From: a virus
IMG/VR virus record: IMGVR_UViG_3300031974_005644
Location: 1 to 55,205 of that record
DNA length: 55,205 nucleotides
Reading direction: 5' to 3' (one strand)
The notes under the pieces are model-generated. The model was not told where the DNA came from. It saw only the letters and a program-made list of their open reading frames with translations, and ran no database searches. Of the stretch, positions 25,448-34,516 are shown piece after piece; position 1 is the first letter of the stretch, and every line of letters begins with the position of its first letter. The position numbers and the translations under genes were made by a program.

Positions 25448-26101
25448 CTATCGCCTCCGTAGCTGTTCGGTGGCCGCTTCGCCGGTGGCGATGGCGTTGA
25501 GCAAGGTCGTGAACACCTGCATGTGCACAGCGGCGCGGTTGTTGTCGGGCTCTTCGCCCTCTCGGCCGGTGCCGCGCATCAGGGCACGACCGACGACGTA
25601 GCCGCGCAGCGCGTCTTCGTAGATGTCATCGATCGGCAACGGCTGGGCCTCGTCCACGTACCGCGTCGGCGTGGCGTTGTAGACGCCCTCAATCCACGAC
25701 GGGGGAAACTCCATGGGCGGGTAGACGTAGAAATACTTCTGGTCGCGCATGTCGTAGGCGTACTGCTCGACCGTGTTGCTCTGCGGCGCGTTGTGCCAGT
25801 TCGGGTCAGCCCGGTTCAGCTCTTCCAGTTCGGTCCACTGAATGGCCCGGCCTGGCTTGGCGCCGTCGGCACCTGCATTGCGCAGAATGCGGATCAGGTA
25901 AGTACCGTCGCTGGGCAGGGTCTGCACGCTGCCCTCTGCCAGTTGCCAGCGCTTCTGCACCGAATAGGCATCGGGCTTCGCGGCCACAATGGCGTTGATG
26001 GCCGAGGCCAGATAGTCCAGTAGCTCGCCACGCGAGAACGTGAAGTTGGTCTCGTCGTAGAGCACCTTCGCGGCGGCATCAATCAGCTTGGTGCCGATCA
26101 C
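25448..26101 (-). CDS. Adaptor-like head-tail protein (DUF6682-type), copy 2
   Basis: 217 residues from the GTG at 26101, which overlaps the upstream stop as GTGA. Landmarks VLYDETNFTFSRGELLDYL, AAKPDAYSV, QTLPSDGTYLI, DPNWHNA, YDMRDQKYFYVYPP and PLPIDDIYEDALRGYVVGRAL align with the gene at 20741-21406. Likely a ring protein below the portal in the head-tail junction. Being next to the gene at 26098 and the capsid cluster, this is probably the ancestral copy. Confidence 0.78.
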   Translation of the reverse strand: MIGTKLIDAAAKVLYDETNFTFSRGELLDYLASAINAIVAAKPDAYSVQKRWQLAEGSVQTLPSDGTYLIRILRNAGADGAKPGRAIQWTELEELNRADPNWHNAPQSNTVEQYAYDMRDQKYFYVYPPMEFPPSWIEGVYNATPTRYVDEAQPLPIDDIYEDALRGYVVGRALMRGTGREGEEPDNNRAAVHMQVFTTLLNAIATGEAATEQLRRR

Positions 26102-26706
26102 AGCGCACGCCCTCCGCGCCGAGCCCATGGGTCAACCGACCGGCGTCGCGCCGTGGTGCCGCCAGCACGACCGTAGCTGCGTGCAACCGCCAGCTTCGTG
26201 GCCCATTGATCGGCATGGAATCTCACCAGTTGCGGGGCTGACCACGCCTTGTTCGGGCTGGCCATCAGCCGTGCTTTCACGCCGTGCTGAATGGCCTCGA
26301 TCCACTCGTCGTAGAGGATGTCGGGCAGTTCGGTGGCGTCGGGATCGGGAATCAACACCGCCTGCACGATCAGCGTGCCGGTGCCGGGATCGCAGCGCAG
26401 TTCAATGGCATCGCCCGAGCGGGTCCAGTGCGTGCCTTCCGGCAGATCGCTGGCGCCGCGCGACACGTTCAGCACCTCGTGGCCCTGCACCGTCACGACG
26501 TCGATGTCATGCAGGCGGCCGCACTCCGGTAACGGCGTCAGCGGGTAAACGCCAGCACCGTCCGTTTCAATCTGGAAAGTCACCCGCCAAAGCCGACCGA
26601 CACGACACAACTCGCGGGCGCACTCGTTCACGGCTCGAATCAGCAGTGGTGACGGCACACCCGGCAGGTCCTCCCGGCATCGATCGGCAAAGGCGAGCGC
26701 CTTCAT
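26098..26706 (-). CDS. Head-tail adaptor-like protein, 202 residues
   Basis: The architecture resembles podovirus adaptors: an N-terminal helical bundle (FADRCREDLPGVPSPLLIRAVNE), a beta-rich middle (VTFQIETDGAGVYPL, DIDVVTVQGHEVL), and a C-terminal helix with ILYDEWIEAIQHGVKARLM, echoing the IYEDALRGYVVGRALM motif of the DUF6682-type genes downstream. The basic Arg-rich tail may touch DNA or the portal. It starts one base after the upstream stop. Confidence 0.65.
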   Translation of the reverse strand: MKALAFADRCREDLPGVPSPLLIRAVNECARELCRVGRLWRVTFQIETDGAGVYPLTPLPECGRLHDIDVVTVQGHEVLNVSRGASDLPEGTHWTRSGDAIELRCDPGTGTLIVQAVLIPDPDATELPDILYDEWIEAIQHGVKARLMASPNKAWSAPQLVRFHADQWATKLAVARSYGRAGGTTARRRSVDPWARRGGRAL

Positions 26707-26707
26707 T

Positions 26708-27295
26708 TCAGCCTCGTGCCTGTTCGATCAGCGCCAGGGCCTCGGCAATCTCGACGGCGCTCACCTTCTCGCCGACACGATCACTGACCACGCCGACACG
26801 CGGGGCATGCGTTGGCTTCTGGGCGTACTGCTCAGGGTCATTCGGGTCCATGTCCTTGACGACCGCCATGATCTTGTTCATGCGCGCCACGGCCAGTTCA
26901 CGGCTTGCCGGGTCCTTGTCGGTGGTTGAGCCAGGCGCGTCGGTCGTCGGGGCCTTGGGCGGCTTGGGCACAGGCGCCGACTCGCGTGCCTTGATCTCGG
27001 CTGAAATCTCGTCACGCAGGGCATGCAGGTCGGGGATCGACAGATCCTTCCACACACCCTTCACGGCCTCGACGTTGCCGGCGGCGGTGTTGCGGGCAGC
27101 TTCACGCTTGCCGTAGGCCTCGGGCGTGATCTCCTGCCATTCCTTCGGGTGCATCAGGTAGAACCCTGCTTCAGCAGCAGGAATCTCCAGCGCGGAGCCG
27201 CGAGCCGCCCAGACGCGACGCGTTTTCAGCACGTCGTCCACGCGATTCTTCTGCCGGCCGACGTATTCGACCAGCACGGTGTCTTTGGTTGACAT
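26708..27295 (-). CDS. Hypothetical virion-module protein, 194 residues
   Basis: Starts at ATG 27295, preceded by GGAGG, giving MSTKDTVLVEYVGRQKNRVD. The N-terminal 70 residues form a compact beta-rich unit (VLVEYVGRQ, RRVWAARGSALEIPAAEAGFYLMHP), followed by an acidic/proline linker and a helical tail. The N-terminal pattern resembles small head-completion proteins next to capsid genes, but this is only suggestive. A terminator-like hairpin separates it from the capsid genes upstream. Confidence 0.68.
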   Translation of the reverse strand: MSTKDTVLVEYVGRQKNRVDDVLKTRRVWAARGSALEIPAAEAGFYLMHPKEWQEITPEAYGKREAARNTAAGNVEAVKGVWKDLSIPDLHALRDEISAEIKARESAPVPKPPKAPTTDAPGSTTDKDPASRELAVARMNKIMAVVKDMDPNDPEQYAQKPTHAPRVGVVSDRVGEKVSAVEIAEALALIEQARG

Positions 27296-27305
27296 AGGTA
27301 CCTCC

Positions 27306-27337
27306 AAAAAGGTGGGGCCGGGCAACTACCCAGCCCC
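27306..27337 (-). terminator. Terminator-like hairpin after capsid genes
   Basis: On the minus strand a 10-bp stem with two G-U pairs (27314-27323 with 27328-27337, 4-nt loop) is followed three bases later by TTTTT. It lies between the 137-residue virion gene and the 194-residue gene and could lower expression of downstream tail genes relative to capsid. Confidence 0.55.
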
Positions 27338-27343
27338 AACCGG

Positions 27344-27757
27344 TTACTGCCCGATGGTCTGCACCACGGGCACAAGGTGGAACGTCTTGGCGGTCAGCGC
27401 GGCACCGGCGATGGTCATCGTCAGATACGCGGGCTTGGCGAAGACGATCGGGAGCGTCCCGACGTTGGCCCGAACCCGACCCACTGCGGCGAGCGAGGTG
27501 CCCGCAGCAATGAAGGCGTCGGGGTCAGCGGCGCTGCCATCAACGTAGGCCCAGCCGACTTGCGCCGTCAGGTCTGCAGTGGTGGCAGGCACGAGGACCG
27601 ACAGGTCCAGCACCTTCACCCCGGCGGCCACGGTGCCGAACCGGATCACATCCGCAATGGATGCGTCACCGGTGAAGCTGAGGACCTGGGTGATGTCGGA
27701 CCCGTCAGGGCCGTCCTTCACGAAGGTCTGGTACCCACTTGCGTTTACATTTGCCAT
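27344..27757 (-). CDS. Probable capsid decoration protein
   Basis: A 137-residue beta-rich protein (VKVLDLSVLVPATTADLTAQVGWAYVDG, YLTMTIAGAALTAKTFHLVPV) with a strong AAGGAGG ribosome site. It follows the major capsid gene by 12 bases and precedes a terminator-like hairpin, which is where abundant decoration proteins are often encoded. The role is inferred from position and fold. Confidence 0.6.
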   Translation of the reverse strand: MANVNASGYQTFVKDGPDGSDITQVLSFTGDASIADVIRFGTVAAGVKVLDLSVLVPATTADLTAQVGWAYVDGSAADPDAFIAAGTSLAAVGRVRANVGTLPIVFAKPAYLTMTIAGAALTAKTFHLVPVVQTIGQ

Positions 27758-27769
27758 GTCATGCCTCCT

Positions 27770-29071
27770 TTAGCCGCGCAGGGCGGGAACGTAGCTGTCG
27801 AAGGCGAAAACGCCGTTGTCGTAAAGCTGGCCGTCAAACTCGTAGCGCAGCTTTTTGATGCCGTTCATCGAACCGATGAACAACTGCAACAGGTTGTCGC
27901 CGTCTTCCAGCTTTTCGACCCAGCTGTAAGGCACGTTCATCGACTCGGTGCGGCCGCTGCCACGGGTGCCAGCATCAGCACCGCTCCAGCGCTCGGCGTT
28001 ACCAAACGCCAAGGCCGCAGCCTGGGCGCCCAGCAAGATGCCGCGATGCAGGCGCTCTGCCGCTGCCACCTGCTGCAACGCGCCGGCAGCGTCGTAGTAC
28101 GACACCAAGTCGCCATCGTTGAACTGGATCGGCCGCGGTGCCTGGCAGATCAGGATGTCGCGCCACAGGCCGCACTGGCCGGAGCGGAACAACGGGTGCT
28201 TGGTCCAGGCCAAACGCTCGGTGGCGTTGGACAGGAACGTGCGCCAGTTCTGATCGCTGGTCTGCTTCTGCAGCTGGTTCCACTGCTCGGAGCTGATGTA
28301 GCTGACCAGCAGGGGGCTTTCCTCGCCCTCGATGATCGCGCCATCGACACCTTCGAGCTTCACGCCCTGCAGCGGCACCGGGCTGGTGTCGTTGATGGTG
28401 CGAAGGTCATCGAAGAAGTTCAGCGTCAGCACGTTGGTGGTGCTGACATCGCCCGGGTCGACAATCGAAGACGTCAGACCGACATAGCGCGACCGCGTGG
28501 GCGGCAGCACCGGGTTGATCATGATGTCGTCGAAGTCGGGATCGGACGCCAGCGGCGCCTTCCACTCGATGCCGGTGGCCGAACCACGCGCACCCGCCAG
28601 GTGAATCTGCAGGCGGTTGTCTTCGAGGTTGCGAAGGTAGTCAATCGCCAGGCCCTGCCCCTTCTCGCGGAGCTGGTGCGGGGTGCGCTGCTGCGACATG
28701 CGGCCACCGACGTCGATCACCTTGCGGGTCTGGTCGATGGTCACTTCGTCACGCAGGATGGAGATCGGCGAACCGCTGTTCTTCGCAATACGGTCGCCCA
28801 TCACCGGCTTGCCGCCGATACGGTCGAGGATGTCGCAGGTCACGCGGTCGCCGGACATCTGCTTGAGGTCCATGATCTGCACGACGGGATAGCCGTGGCT
28901 GGTCTCGGACTTCTTGGTGCCCTGAACCCACTGATCCATCGGCACGGGGCCGGTCAGTTTGTTCAGGAAGGTGCGCTGCTGAATCATTCGCGCCATAAGG
29001 GTGCGCGAATAAACAACGGACGCGGCGTAGCTGCCCAGCGGCGCGGAGGCCGGGGTATTGGTCGCTGCCAT
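27770..29071 (-). CDS. Major capsid protein (N4-gp56/DUF4043 type)
   Basis: The 433-residue protein has features of the N4-gp56/DUF4043 capsid family: VYSRTLMARMIQQRTFLNKLTG near the start, GDRVTCDILDRIGGKPVMGD, DEVTIDQTRKVIDVGGRMSQQRT, an NRLQIHLAGARG segment, and YISSEQWNQLQKQ in the second half. It should form the HK97-fold shell. Upstream lies an acidic coiled-coil scaffolding candidate and further upstream the portal, the standard head-gene order. Confidence 0.9.
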   Translation of the reverse strand: MAATNTPASAPLGSYAASVVYSRTLMARMIQQRTFLNKLTGPVPMDQWVQGTKKSETSHGYPVVQIMDLKQMSGDRVTCDILDRIGGKPVMGDRIAKNSGSPISILRDEVTIDQTRKVIDVGGRMSQQRTPHQLREKGQGLAIDYLRNLEDNRLQIHLAGARGSATGIEWKAPLASDPDFDDIMINPVLPPTRSRYVGLTSSIVDPGDVSTTNVLTLNFFDDLRTINDTSPVPLQGVKLEGVDGAIIEGEESPLLVSYISSEQWNQLQKQTSDQNWRTFLSNATERLAWTKHPLFRSGQCGLWRDILICQAPRPIQFNDGDLVSYYDAAGALQQVAAAERLHRGILLGAQAAALAFGNAERWSGADAGTRGSGRTESMNVPYSWVEKLEDGDNLLQLFIGSMNGIKKLRYEFDGQLYDNGVFAFDSYVPALRG

Positions 29072-29086
29072 GGTGGTGATTCCTAA

Positions 29087-30019
29087 TTAGCCACCGAAGG
29101 CGCGGCTGATGAACTCGCTTTGCTTGCGAGGATCCATCTTCGCCAACAAGGCAACCGCCTTCATCGGGTCCATTGCAAGGAACGCCTCTGATTCGGTTGT
29201 CTCGGGGGCCGCGCCACCGGTGATGGTTGAAAGGCTGGCCGGTTCGGGAACATCGGCGGCCGGTAGTGGTTTGGGTTTGTCGGTGAGCGATACGCCAAGA
29301 AACTCGGCGAGTTCACGTTCCACGTCCTTGTAGTGCTGGGCGCGGGAGGTGTACTTGTAGTTCGGGTCCGCCATCAGCTGGTCGCTGATCGAAGTGGCCT
29401 GGGCGGCAAAGACCCCGCCCTTCTTCCAGCGTTTTTCCAGCAAGGGAGAGCTCTTCAGCGCCTCTTCGTGCTCCGCGAGAAGCTCGTCCTGGCTCTGCTG
29501 CTGCTCGTCCTGCTGTGCGGCCTTGCGGGCGTCCTCTTCACGCTTCTCGTACGCCTGCAAACGCTTCTGCGTCTCCAGAGATTCCTTGCGTGATTCGGCG
29601 ACCGCCTTGATGAGGTCTTCGTAATCGAGATCAGCGCTGTCCGCGGCCGTCAGCTTCTTCAGCAGTTCGTCCACGTCATCGTCCTTGGCTTCAGCCTGCT
29701 TTGCAGCGTGGCTGTTGCGCAGCTTCTCCAGTTCGGCTTCCAGCTCGCTGGCCTTCTGCTTTGCCTGGTGGGCATCTCGACGCGCGTCTTCCAGCACCGA
29801 GTACGGGAGCACACGCCCCTTGCTCTTGGTCTGGACGCCGCGCGGGCGTTCCTCATCTTCTGGCTTCTGACCTGCGTCTTCTGGCGTGGCAGGCCCTTCC
29901 GGGTTCTCACCAACTGCCGTCTGTTTCGCTTCCGGCTCAGTGGGGGCTTCGTCCTGGGCAACGCCCATTGCTGCAGCCACTTGTGCCGGGTCAGTCCAAT
30001 CTACGTTTGCTTTGCTCAC
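29087..30019 (-). CDS. Scaffolding-like protein
   Basis: 310 residues, very acidic and mostly helical, with strong coiled coil at about residues 75-180 (ELEAELEKLRNSHAAKQAEA, ETQKRLQAYEKREEDARKA) and a short conserved-looking C-terminus (AVALLAKMDPRKQSEFISRA). Together with placement directly between portal and major capsid genes this fits a capsid scaffold. The start is GTG at 30019 with AAGGG upstream. Sequence identity to known scaffolds cannot be judged. Confidence 0.8.
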   Translation of the reverse strand: MSKANVDWTDPAQVAAAMGVAQDEAPTEPEAKQTAVGENPEGPATPEDAGQKPEDEERPRGVQTKSKGRVLPYSVLEDARRDAHQAKQKASELEAELEKLRNSHAAKQAEAKDDDVDELLKKLTAADSADLDYEDLIKAVAESRKESLETQKRLQAYEKREEDARKAAQQDEQQQSQDELLAEHEEALKSSPLLEKRWKKGGVFAAQATSISDQLMADPNYKYTSRAQHYKDVERELAEFLGVSLTDKPKPLPAADVPEPASLSTITGGAAPETTESEAFLAMDPMKAVALLAKMDPRKQSEFISRAFGG

Positions 30020-30121
30020 AGTTACCCTTGCCCTTGACGACAGGCGGTCGAGTCCATTTCTGGATGGTTGCTGCTGTGACGCCGCAGCCGCGAAGCCGGG
30101 AGAATCCCCGGCGGGATGGGG

Positions 30122-32149
30122 TTACCAGAGGTATTCGGGTTGACGCTCTGGTGCAGCGGCGGGCGGGATCACCGCGTTCGTCGCCACGGTTTGTTCAATC
30201 TCGACCGTCTCGGCCTTGGTCTTGATGGTTTCGGCCGCCGTCTGAGCGGCCTTGACCTCTTCGTGCTGGGCCTCGGCCTGCGCCTTGGCGGCTTGGCCCG
30301 ATTCCTTCGCGGCCTTGGCCTCGGCGAGCGCGATCTGCAGCTGCTCCATCATCTCGGCGATCTCGGCCTGCTTCTGGGCGGACTGCTGCTCTTCCGGCGT
30401 CATGTCGTCCGGTTCCTGCATGCCCATCTGCTTGCGAATCATCTTCGCCATGTCGTGCTTGTGCGGCATTTCCGACATTTCGATCAGGATCGGCAGCGCC
30501 GCGCTACGCAGGCGTTCGTCGCCAATCGTCTGGATCGAGCGCGCCACTTCCTGGAACTGCTGCATGCGGTGCGTCGGCGTGCTCGGCACGTCATCGAGCG
30601 TCACCTGCAACTGCACCTGCTTGATGTTGTTCTTGATGAACTCATAGCCGTCCGGGTGCTGTTCCCGCACGTTCACCGGCACCACGATGCGCTTGCCGCC
30701 TTCCTTCTTCGCCTTGACCTCACCGGGCTTGCTGCCGATGTCTTCGATGATCAGCGCCAGCAATTGGCGACCCATTGCGGTACGGGCATCGCGGGCCATG
30801 CCAGACGGGCGGCTCTGGCTGTTCATGCCCTGCTCGACCATCGTGTTCATGGCCACGCCGCTGGTGATGCCCGACTCACGCTGGCCACTGAGACTGCGCG
30901 GCACGCCGGCAAGCTGCGGCATCAGGCTCATCATGTCGCTGTAGATGCCCATCTGCTCACGCGAGAGCTGGAAGTCGGCCTTGATCTCCAACTTGCTGCC
31001 GGGCTTGCGCGCCGGGTTCAGCTCGATCATCCCGTCGGGCCGGCTCATTTCTTCGCGCAGCATGTCGGGGTCGGTCACGGCGTCGGCGTCGTAGATCGCC
31101 TGCTTCTGGTTCAGGCCCCACATGGCGCGTGCCAGTCGGGTGTTCACCTGGTCCTGCAGGCTCATGATCACGCGGATCAGGCCATACGGAGACCCGGTGC
31201 GGCCCTCGCGATCATAGACCACGGGGATATACGGAAACTCGTCATGCGGGTATGGGCTGGGGCCATCCACCAGACAGATGTCACCCACGTACACCGCGCG
31301 GTTCATCTGCTTCACCAACGTCGGCTTCGGCTCAATCAGGCCCGACTCATAGGCCCGAACGTGCATCGGGTCCTTCTGGTCGAACTTCACCCAGCGACCA
31401 TTCGGCAGCAGCACCGCATAGCCTGCGGTCTCGGTGCGGTAATAGATCTCTTCCAGCGCCAACAGGTCACGGCCGGCGCCCCAAAGGTCGCGGCTGACCA
31501 TGGTCATGTCGTTCCAGGCGCCGTCACGCTGGTACTGCTGCGGCTCGTACCAACCGGTCGACTGATCGCCAGGGCCTGCCATGCGCAGCGCTGCCACCTT
31601 CTTCGGGTAGCGCTTCTCGATCTGCGAGCGCTGGAAGAACTTCACGCGGCGCAGATACTCGGCATCGCCGACGATGTTGGGCGACTTCGCACGCGGGTCC
31701 CACCACATCTCGCGCCAGTCCACCAGGCCAGTGCGGTAGGGGTAATCCAGCAGACTTTCGCTGCGACCGACCTCAATCCAGCCGATGCCGGCGCGGGACT
31801 GCGACAGCGTGGCATCCAGCCATGTGCGATCTGCCTCGGTGCGCGACTCAGCTTCTTTCAGCCGCAGGCTCAGCACCTGCGCCAGCTCTTCGTGGTCGTC
31901 TGAGGCCTCGGGCCGCACGATCCAGTCCGACTGGTTGCGCTCATGCAGGCCAACGATGGTCTGCACCAGGTCGCGGCACAGGTTCGCCACGGTGAGCGGC
32001 ATTCCGCGCTCTTCCATCTTGCGGGCCGTCTCGGCGTCAAACTGGTTGCCGTCGTAGTAATCCTCGGCCACGGCAGAGTCGTAGCGCCACGAGCTGCCGA
32101 AGGTGGCGTCGTTGCGCCACATCTGCAGTTGTTCGGGGCTCAGGGCCAC
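30122..32149 (-). CDS. Portal protein (P22 type)
   Basis: 675 residues, the usual length of P22-like portals. Recognisable segments are YDSAVAEDYYDGNQF and PLTVANLCRDLVQTIVGLHERNQSDW near the start, DWREMWWDPRAKSPN, YGLIRVIMSLQDQVNTRLARAMW and SGQRESGITSGVAMNTMVEQGM in the middle. The C-terminal 110 residues form a charged helix (QKQAEIAEMMEQLQIALAEAKAAKES) like the P22 barrel. It forms the dodecameric DNA channel at the head vertex. It starts with GTG. The 102-bp gap to the scaffold gene has a GC hairpin without a T-run. Confidence 0.9.
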   Translation of the reverse strand: MALSPEQLQMWRNDATFGSSWRYDSAVAEDYYDGNQFDAETARKMEERGMPLTVANLCRDLVQTIVGLHERNQSDWIVRPEASDDHEELAQVLSLRLKEAESRTEADRTWLDATLSQSRAGIGWIEVGRSESLLDYPYRTGLVDWREMWWDPRAKSPNIVGDAEYLRRVKFFQRSQIEKRYPKKVAALRMAGPGDQSTGWYEPQQYQRDGAWNDMTMVSRDLWGAGRDLLALEEIYYRTETAGYAVLLPNGRWVKFDQKDPMHVRAYESGLIEPKPTLVKQMNRAVYVGDICLVDGPSPYPHDEFPYIPVVYDREGRTGSPYGLIRVIMSLQDQVNTRLARAMWGLNQKQAIYDADAVTDPDMLREEMSRPDGMIELNPARKPGSKLEIKADFQLSREQMGIYSDMMSLMPQLAGVPRSLSGQRESGITSGVAMNTMVEQGMNSQSRPSGMARDARTAMGRQLLALIIEDIGSKPGEVKAKKEGGKRIVVPVNVREQHPDGYEFIKNNIKQVQLQVTLDDVPSTPTHRMQQFQEVARSIQTIGDERLRSAALPILIEMSEMPHKHDMAKMIRKQMGMQEPDDMTPEEQQSAQKQAEIAEMMEQLQIALAEAKAAKESGQAAKAQAEAQHEEVKAAQTAAETIKTKAETVEIEQTVATNAVIPPAAAPERQPEYLW

Positions 32150-32151
32150 GC

Positions 32152-32439
32152 TTACACCCGGTTCCCGAAGGCGAGGTTGACGATGGTCTCGGTGTCCGCG
32201 AACACCGCCACATGGGTTGCATTGCCCGGCACAGCGACCACGTCCGATGTTCCGGACAGCACCGCAAAGTCACCGGCAGCAGCGGTCACGGTTGAATCGC
32301 CGAACTTCAGGTACACCACAGACGCACCCACCACAGGCTCATCCACCACAGACGCACGCAGCGTGTTGGCGCTGGCGCCAATGGCCACAGCTTGGCTGGC
32401 GGCAGCAGCAACGTCCGCCGTTCTCAAAACAGTCAGCAT
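32152..32439 (-). CDS. Hypothetical small head protein, 95 residues
   Basis: Starts MLTVLRTADVAAAASQAVAI at ATG 32439 with GGAGAG upstream. The rest is a small beta domain (ASVVYLKFGDSTVTAAAGDFAVLSG, DVVAVPGNATHVAVFADTETIVNLAFG). Sitting between the terminase nuclease half and portal, it is probably a minor capsid or decoration protein. No family recognised. Confidence 0.62.
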   Translation of the reverse strand: MLTVLRTADVAAAASQAVAIGASANTLRASVVDEPVVGASVVYLKFGDSTVTAAAGDFAVLSGTSDVVAVPGNATHVAVFADTETIVNLAFGNRV

Positions 32440-32440
32440 T

Positions 32441-33217
32441 TCAGGCTCTCCAATTGGGCGCCGGCCGGTGGCGGTCGCGGGTTTGCGGCTTGCAGATGGC
32501 ATAGCGCCGCATCACAAAGGCGTATCGGCTGGCGGCCATCAGGTCGTCAGCCTCCTTCACGATCTTTCCGTCTTTGCGGTGGTACAGCCGAAACTCGTCC
32601 CACCAGTCCGACAGGTGAGCGGCGACCTTGAACGTGCCGATCTGCATGGCATCAAGCATTTCCGAGATGCCGGCCTCAACCGACACCCGCGACACGTTCG
32701 TTTCGCCTTCGCTGCCCGCCTCGGGAAGCTGGGCAATCTCGTGCAGCATGTTCAGACCCTGGCCCCGGTACTGCTCAGCCAGTTGAATGCCGGTGCCCTT
32801 CTCGGTCTGCAGGCCGTCAGCCGGCCATGCAACGGGGATCCACACGCCACGCGCCTTGATCGCCGCGGCGTGAGTGACCGGCGTCTTCTGCGCGACCCGA
32901 TAGGTGTCGTACAGATACATCGTGTCGGTGTCTCGATCCCAGGCGAACCAAGCTGCAGCGGTCGGGTGATCCCACCCGAAGTCCATGCCGCAGATACGTG
33001 GCCAATGGGCCGGAAACGGAAACAGGTTGAACTTGATCGACTCTTCGTCGACCGGGAATATCGCGCCGCTGCCCAGTGCCGGAATGCCTTGAGACCGGGC
33101 CTTGCGTAAGTGCGCTGGTGTCGAGGCCAGCAGTTCCGCCTTGGTCTTGGCGTCAAGATGAGGCACATTGTCCCAGCCCGCCATCACCAGGTACTTCGAA
33201 GGTGAAACTTCAGGCAT
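32441..33217 (-). CDS. Terminase large subunit, C-terminal nuclease half (split gene)
   Basis: 258 residues from ATG 33217: [20 protein letters not shown] resumes exactly where a typical terminase continues after its ATPase domain. RNase H-like nuclease acidic residues are visible at D79 (CGMDFGWD), D133 (PADG) and D224/D225 ([12 protein letters not shown]). The N-terminal ATPase half is a separate gene at 33770-34516, with an HNH gene in between. The ATG overlaps the HNH stop (ATGCCTGA), so translation can be coupled; a weak AAGG lies about 10 nt upstream. Both halves keep their key residues and could assemble as a two-chain packaging motor. Confidence 0.87.
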   Translation of the reverse strand: MPEVSPSKYLVMAGWDNVPHLDAKTKAELLASTPAHLRKARSQGIPALGSGAIFPVDEESIKFNLFPFPAHWPRICGMDFGWDHPTAAAWFAWDRDTDTMYLYDTYRVAQKTPVTHAAAIKARGVWIPVAWPADGLQTEKGTGIQLAEQYRGQGLNMLHEIAQLPEAGSEGETNVSRVSVEAGISEMLDAMQIGTFKVAAHLSDWWDEFRLYHRKDGKIVKEADDLMAASRYAFVMRRYAICKPQTRDRHRPAPNWRA

Positions 33218-33764
33218 AACTAATGCCCTTGGCCAAATTCTCGCGGGCACTTATCACTTGCAAGTTGTGTGCGACGTGCAGGCCGCACACGTTGATTCCC
33301 TTGAGGGGAACGATGTGGTCAACGTGCATCACCAACTCCTGCGGGTCATCGCACGCCACACAGGCCGCTAGTTTGGCCTGCAGGTCCATCGCTTCGCGGT
33401 AAATGGCGCGGATCGCGGCGTCGTTCTCCCTGGCGCCTGATCTCATCAGCGCTTTGCGCATGCGTTGCGCCTTGGCCTTGTTAGAGCGGTGCGCAGGGTC
33501 TAGTTGCCGCCTTGAGTTGTAGGAGGCAAGGTGTGACTTGTTCGCGCGCTTCCATGCCAGGGATGTGGCGCGGTCGATGTCTCCCTTGATCGCGTAGCGA
33601 GCCATCCGGCGGGCGCGCGCGCATTCCGTGCAACGGGACTCGTAGCGTGTGCTGGCTTTGCCTTGACGCGTGGTGTACGGGTAACTGTAGAAATGATCCA
33701 GAGACAGGAGACGCCCGCAGGTGATGCAAGGTCGCTCGCCGGCGGTGATGACGGTGTAGGCCAT
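33210..33764 (-). CDS. HNH endonuclease inserted in the terminase gene
   Basis: 184 residues: an N-terminal zinc module ([15 protein letters not shown] and [14 protein letters not shown]), an Arg/Lys-rich linker, and a C-terminal HNH domain ([39 protein letters not shown]). It looks like a free-standing homing endonuclease. Its start lies 3 bases after the terminase ATPase-half stop and its stop overlaps the nuclease-half start. Outside the ORF only about 10 bases remain, too few for a group I intron core, and the frame differs from the terminase, ruling out an intein. Confidence 0.87.
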   Translation of the reverse strand: MAYTVITAGERPCITCGRLLSLDHFYSYPYTTRQGKASTRYESRCTECARARRMARYAIKGDIDRATSLAWKRANKSHLASYNSRRQLDPAHRSNKAKAQRMRKALMRSGARENDAAIRAIYREAMDLQAKLAACVACDDPQELVMHVDHIVPLKGINVCGLHVAHNLQVISARENLAKGISYA

Positions 33765-33769
33765 GTCGT

Positions 33770-34516
33770 TCAGTTGCCTTTCGGCATCCCGTTGGGCAGG
33801 AAGCTCTTCACCGTCTCTGTCACGCCTTCAAGCGGCGTGAACGTGATGGCGACCATGCCGCCGGTTGTTGCGGTACGGATCAGGCACTCGCCGTAAATGT
33901 CGATGGGCGGCTCTTCGTCGAGCCAGATCACGTCCTGCTCGGTGCCCTCAAAAGCCCCGCGGCCCTGCTGGTAGCTCTTGAGGCCCAGTCGCGACCATCC
34001 GCCGCTGACGTGCTCCACCATCACCGTGTCGAGAAGGTCCTGAACGCCTTGCTTCCAGTTCAAATCGCCGATGGCGTCGCCATAAATCAGCCCGGTACCG
34101 CTGACAGACTTCGGCGCGCCGCCCATCACCGAACCGACCAGCTTGGCTTGCACGATGTCGCGCGTCGTTTCGTTGGTCTTGCCAGCAGCCCATGCGCTGA
34201 TCGGGCGAGTGAACCGGCGGCCAGGCCACCAGTCGGGATACTGTCCCGTCAAATGCAGCGCTATTTCGTAGCCGCCTGCGCCTTCCGATTTACCGATGCG
34301 ATTGGCCGCCAAGAAACACCGCTCGCGATACGTCGCGCCGGCCGCGAAGAACTCCAGGTGTTTGGGGTACAACTCACGCCGCAACGGCCCTTCGTCCGGG
34401 AAGAACGAATCAATCTTCCGACGACTCTTCCGACGCTCCGCTTCCTCCAGCAACTCCAATAGCTGTAGCCGCTCCGAGCGCGGCAACTGCTCCCAGTTTG
34501 GCGGCAAGTCGGGCAT
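33770..34516 (-). CDS. Terminase large subunit, N-terminal ATPase half (split gene)
   Basis: 248 residues containing the packaging ATPase: a Walker A-like AANRIGKS at 70-77, Walker B with catalytic Glu in [10 protein letters not shown] (D200, E201) and the coupling motif ITFTPLEG at 225-231. It then stops after [10 protein letters not shown], in the linker that normally joins ATPase and nuclease domains. Its start lies inside the end of the small terminase gene. The break is precisely between domains, with the nuclease encoded separately downstream. Confidence 0.87.
   Translation of the reverse strand: MPDLPPNWEQLPRSERLQLLELLEEAERRKSRRKIDSFFPDEGPLRRELYPKHLEFFAAGATYRERCFLAANRIGKSEGAGGYEIALHLTGQYPDWWPGRRFTRPISAWAAGKTNETTRDIVQAKLVGSVMGGAPKSVSGTGLIYGDAIGDLNWKQGVQDLLDTVMVEHVSGGWSRLGLKSYQQGRGAFEGTEQDVIWLDEEPPIDIYGECLIRTATTGGMVAITFTPLEGVTETVKSFLPNGMPKGN

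Noticed and set aside
30020-30121. GC hairpin between portal and scaffold genes as a terminator
   Set aside because: The GCCGGG/CCCGGC stem has no T-run on the minus strand, so an intrinsic terminator is not supported.
33210-33790. Group I intron or intein interrupting the terminase
   Set aside because: The HNH ORF fills nearly the whole insert, leaving no room for an intron core, and its reading frame is not continuous with the terminase as an intein requires.
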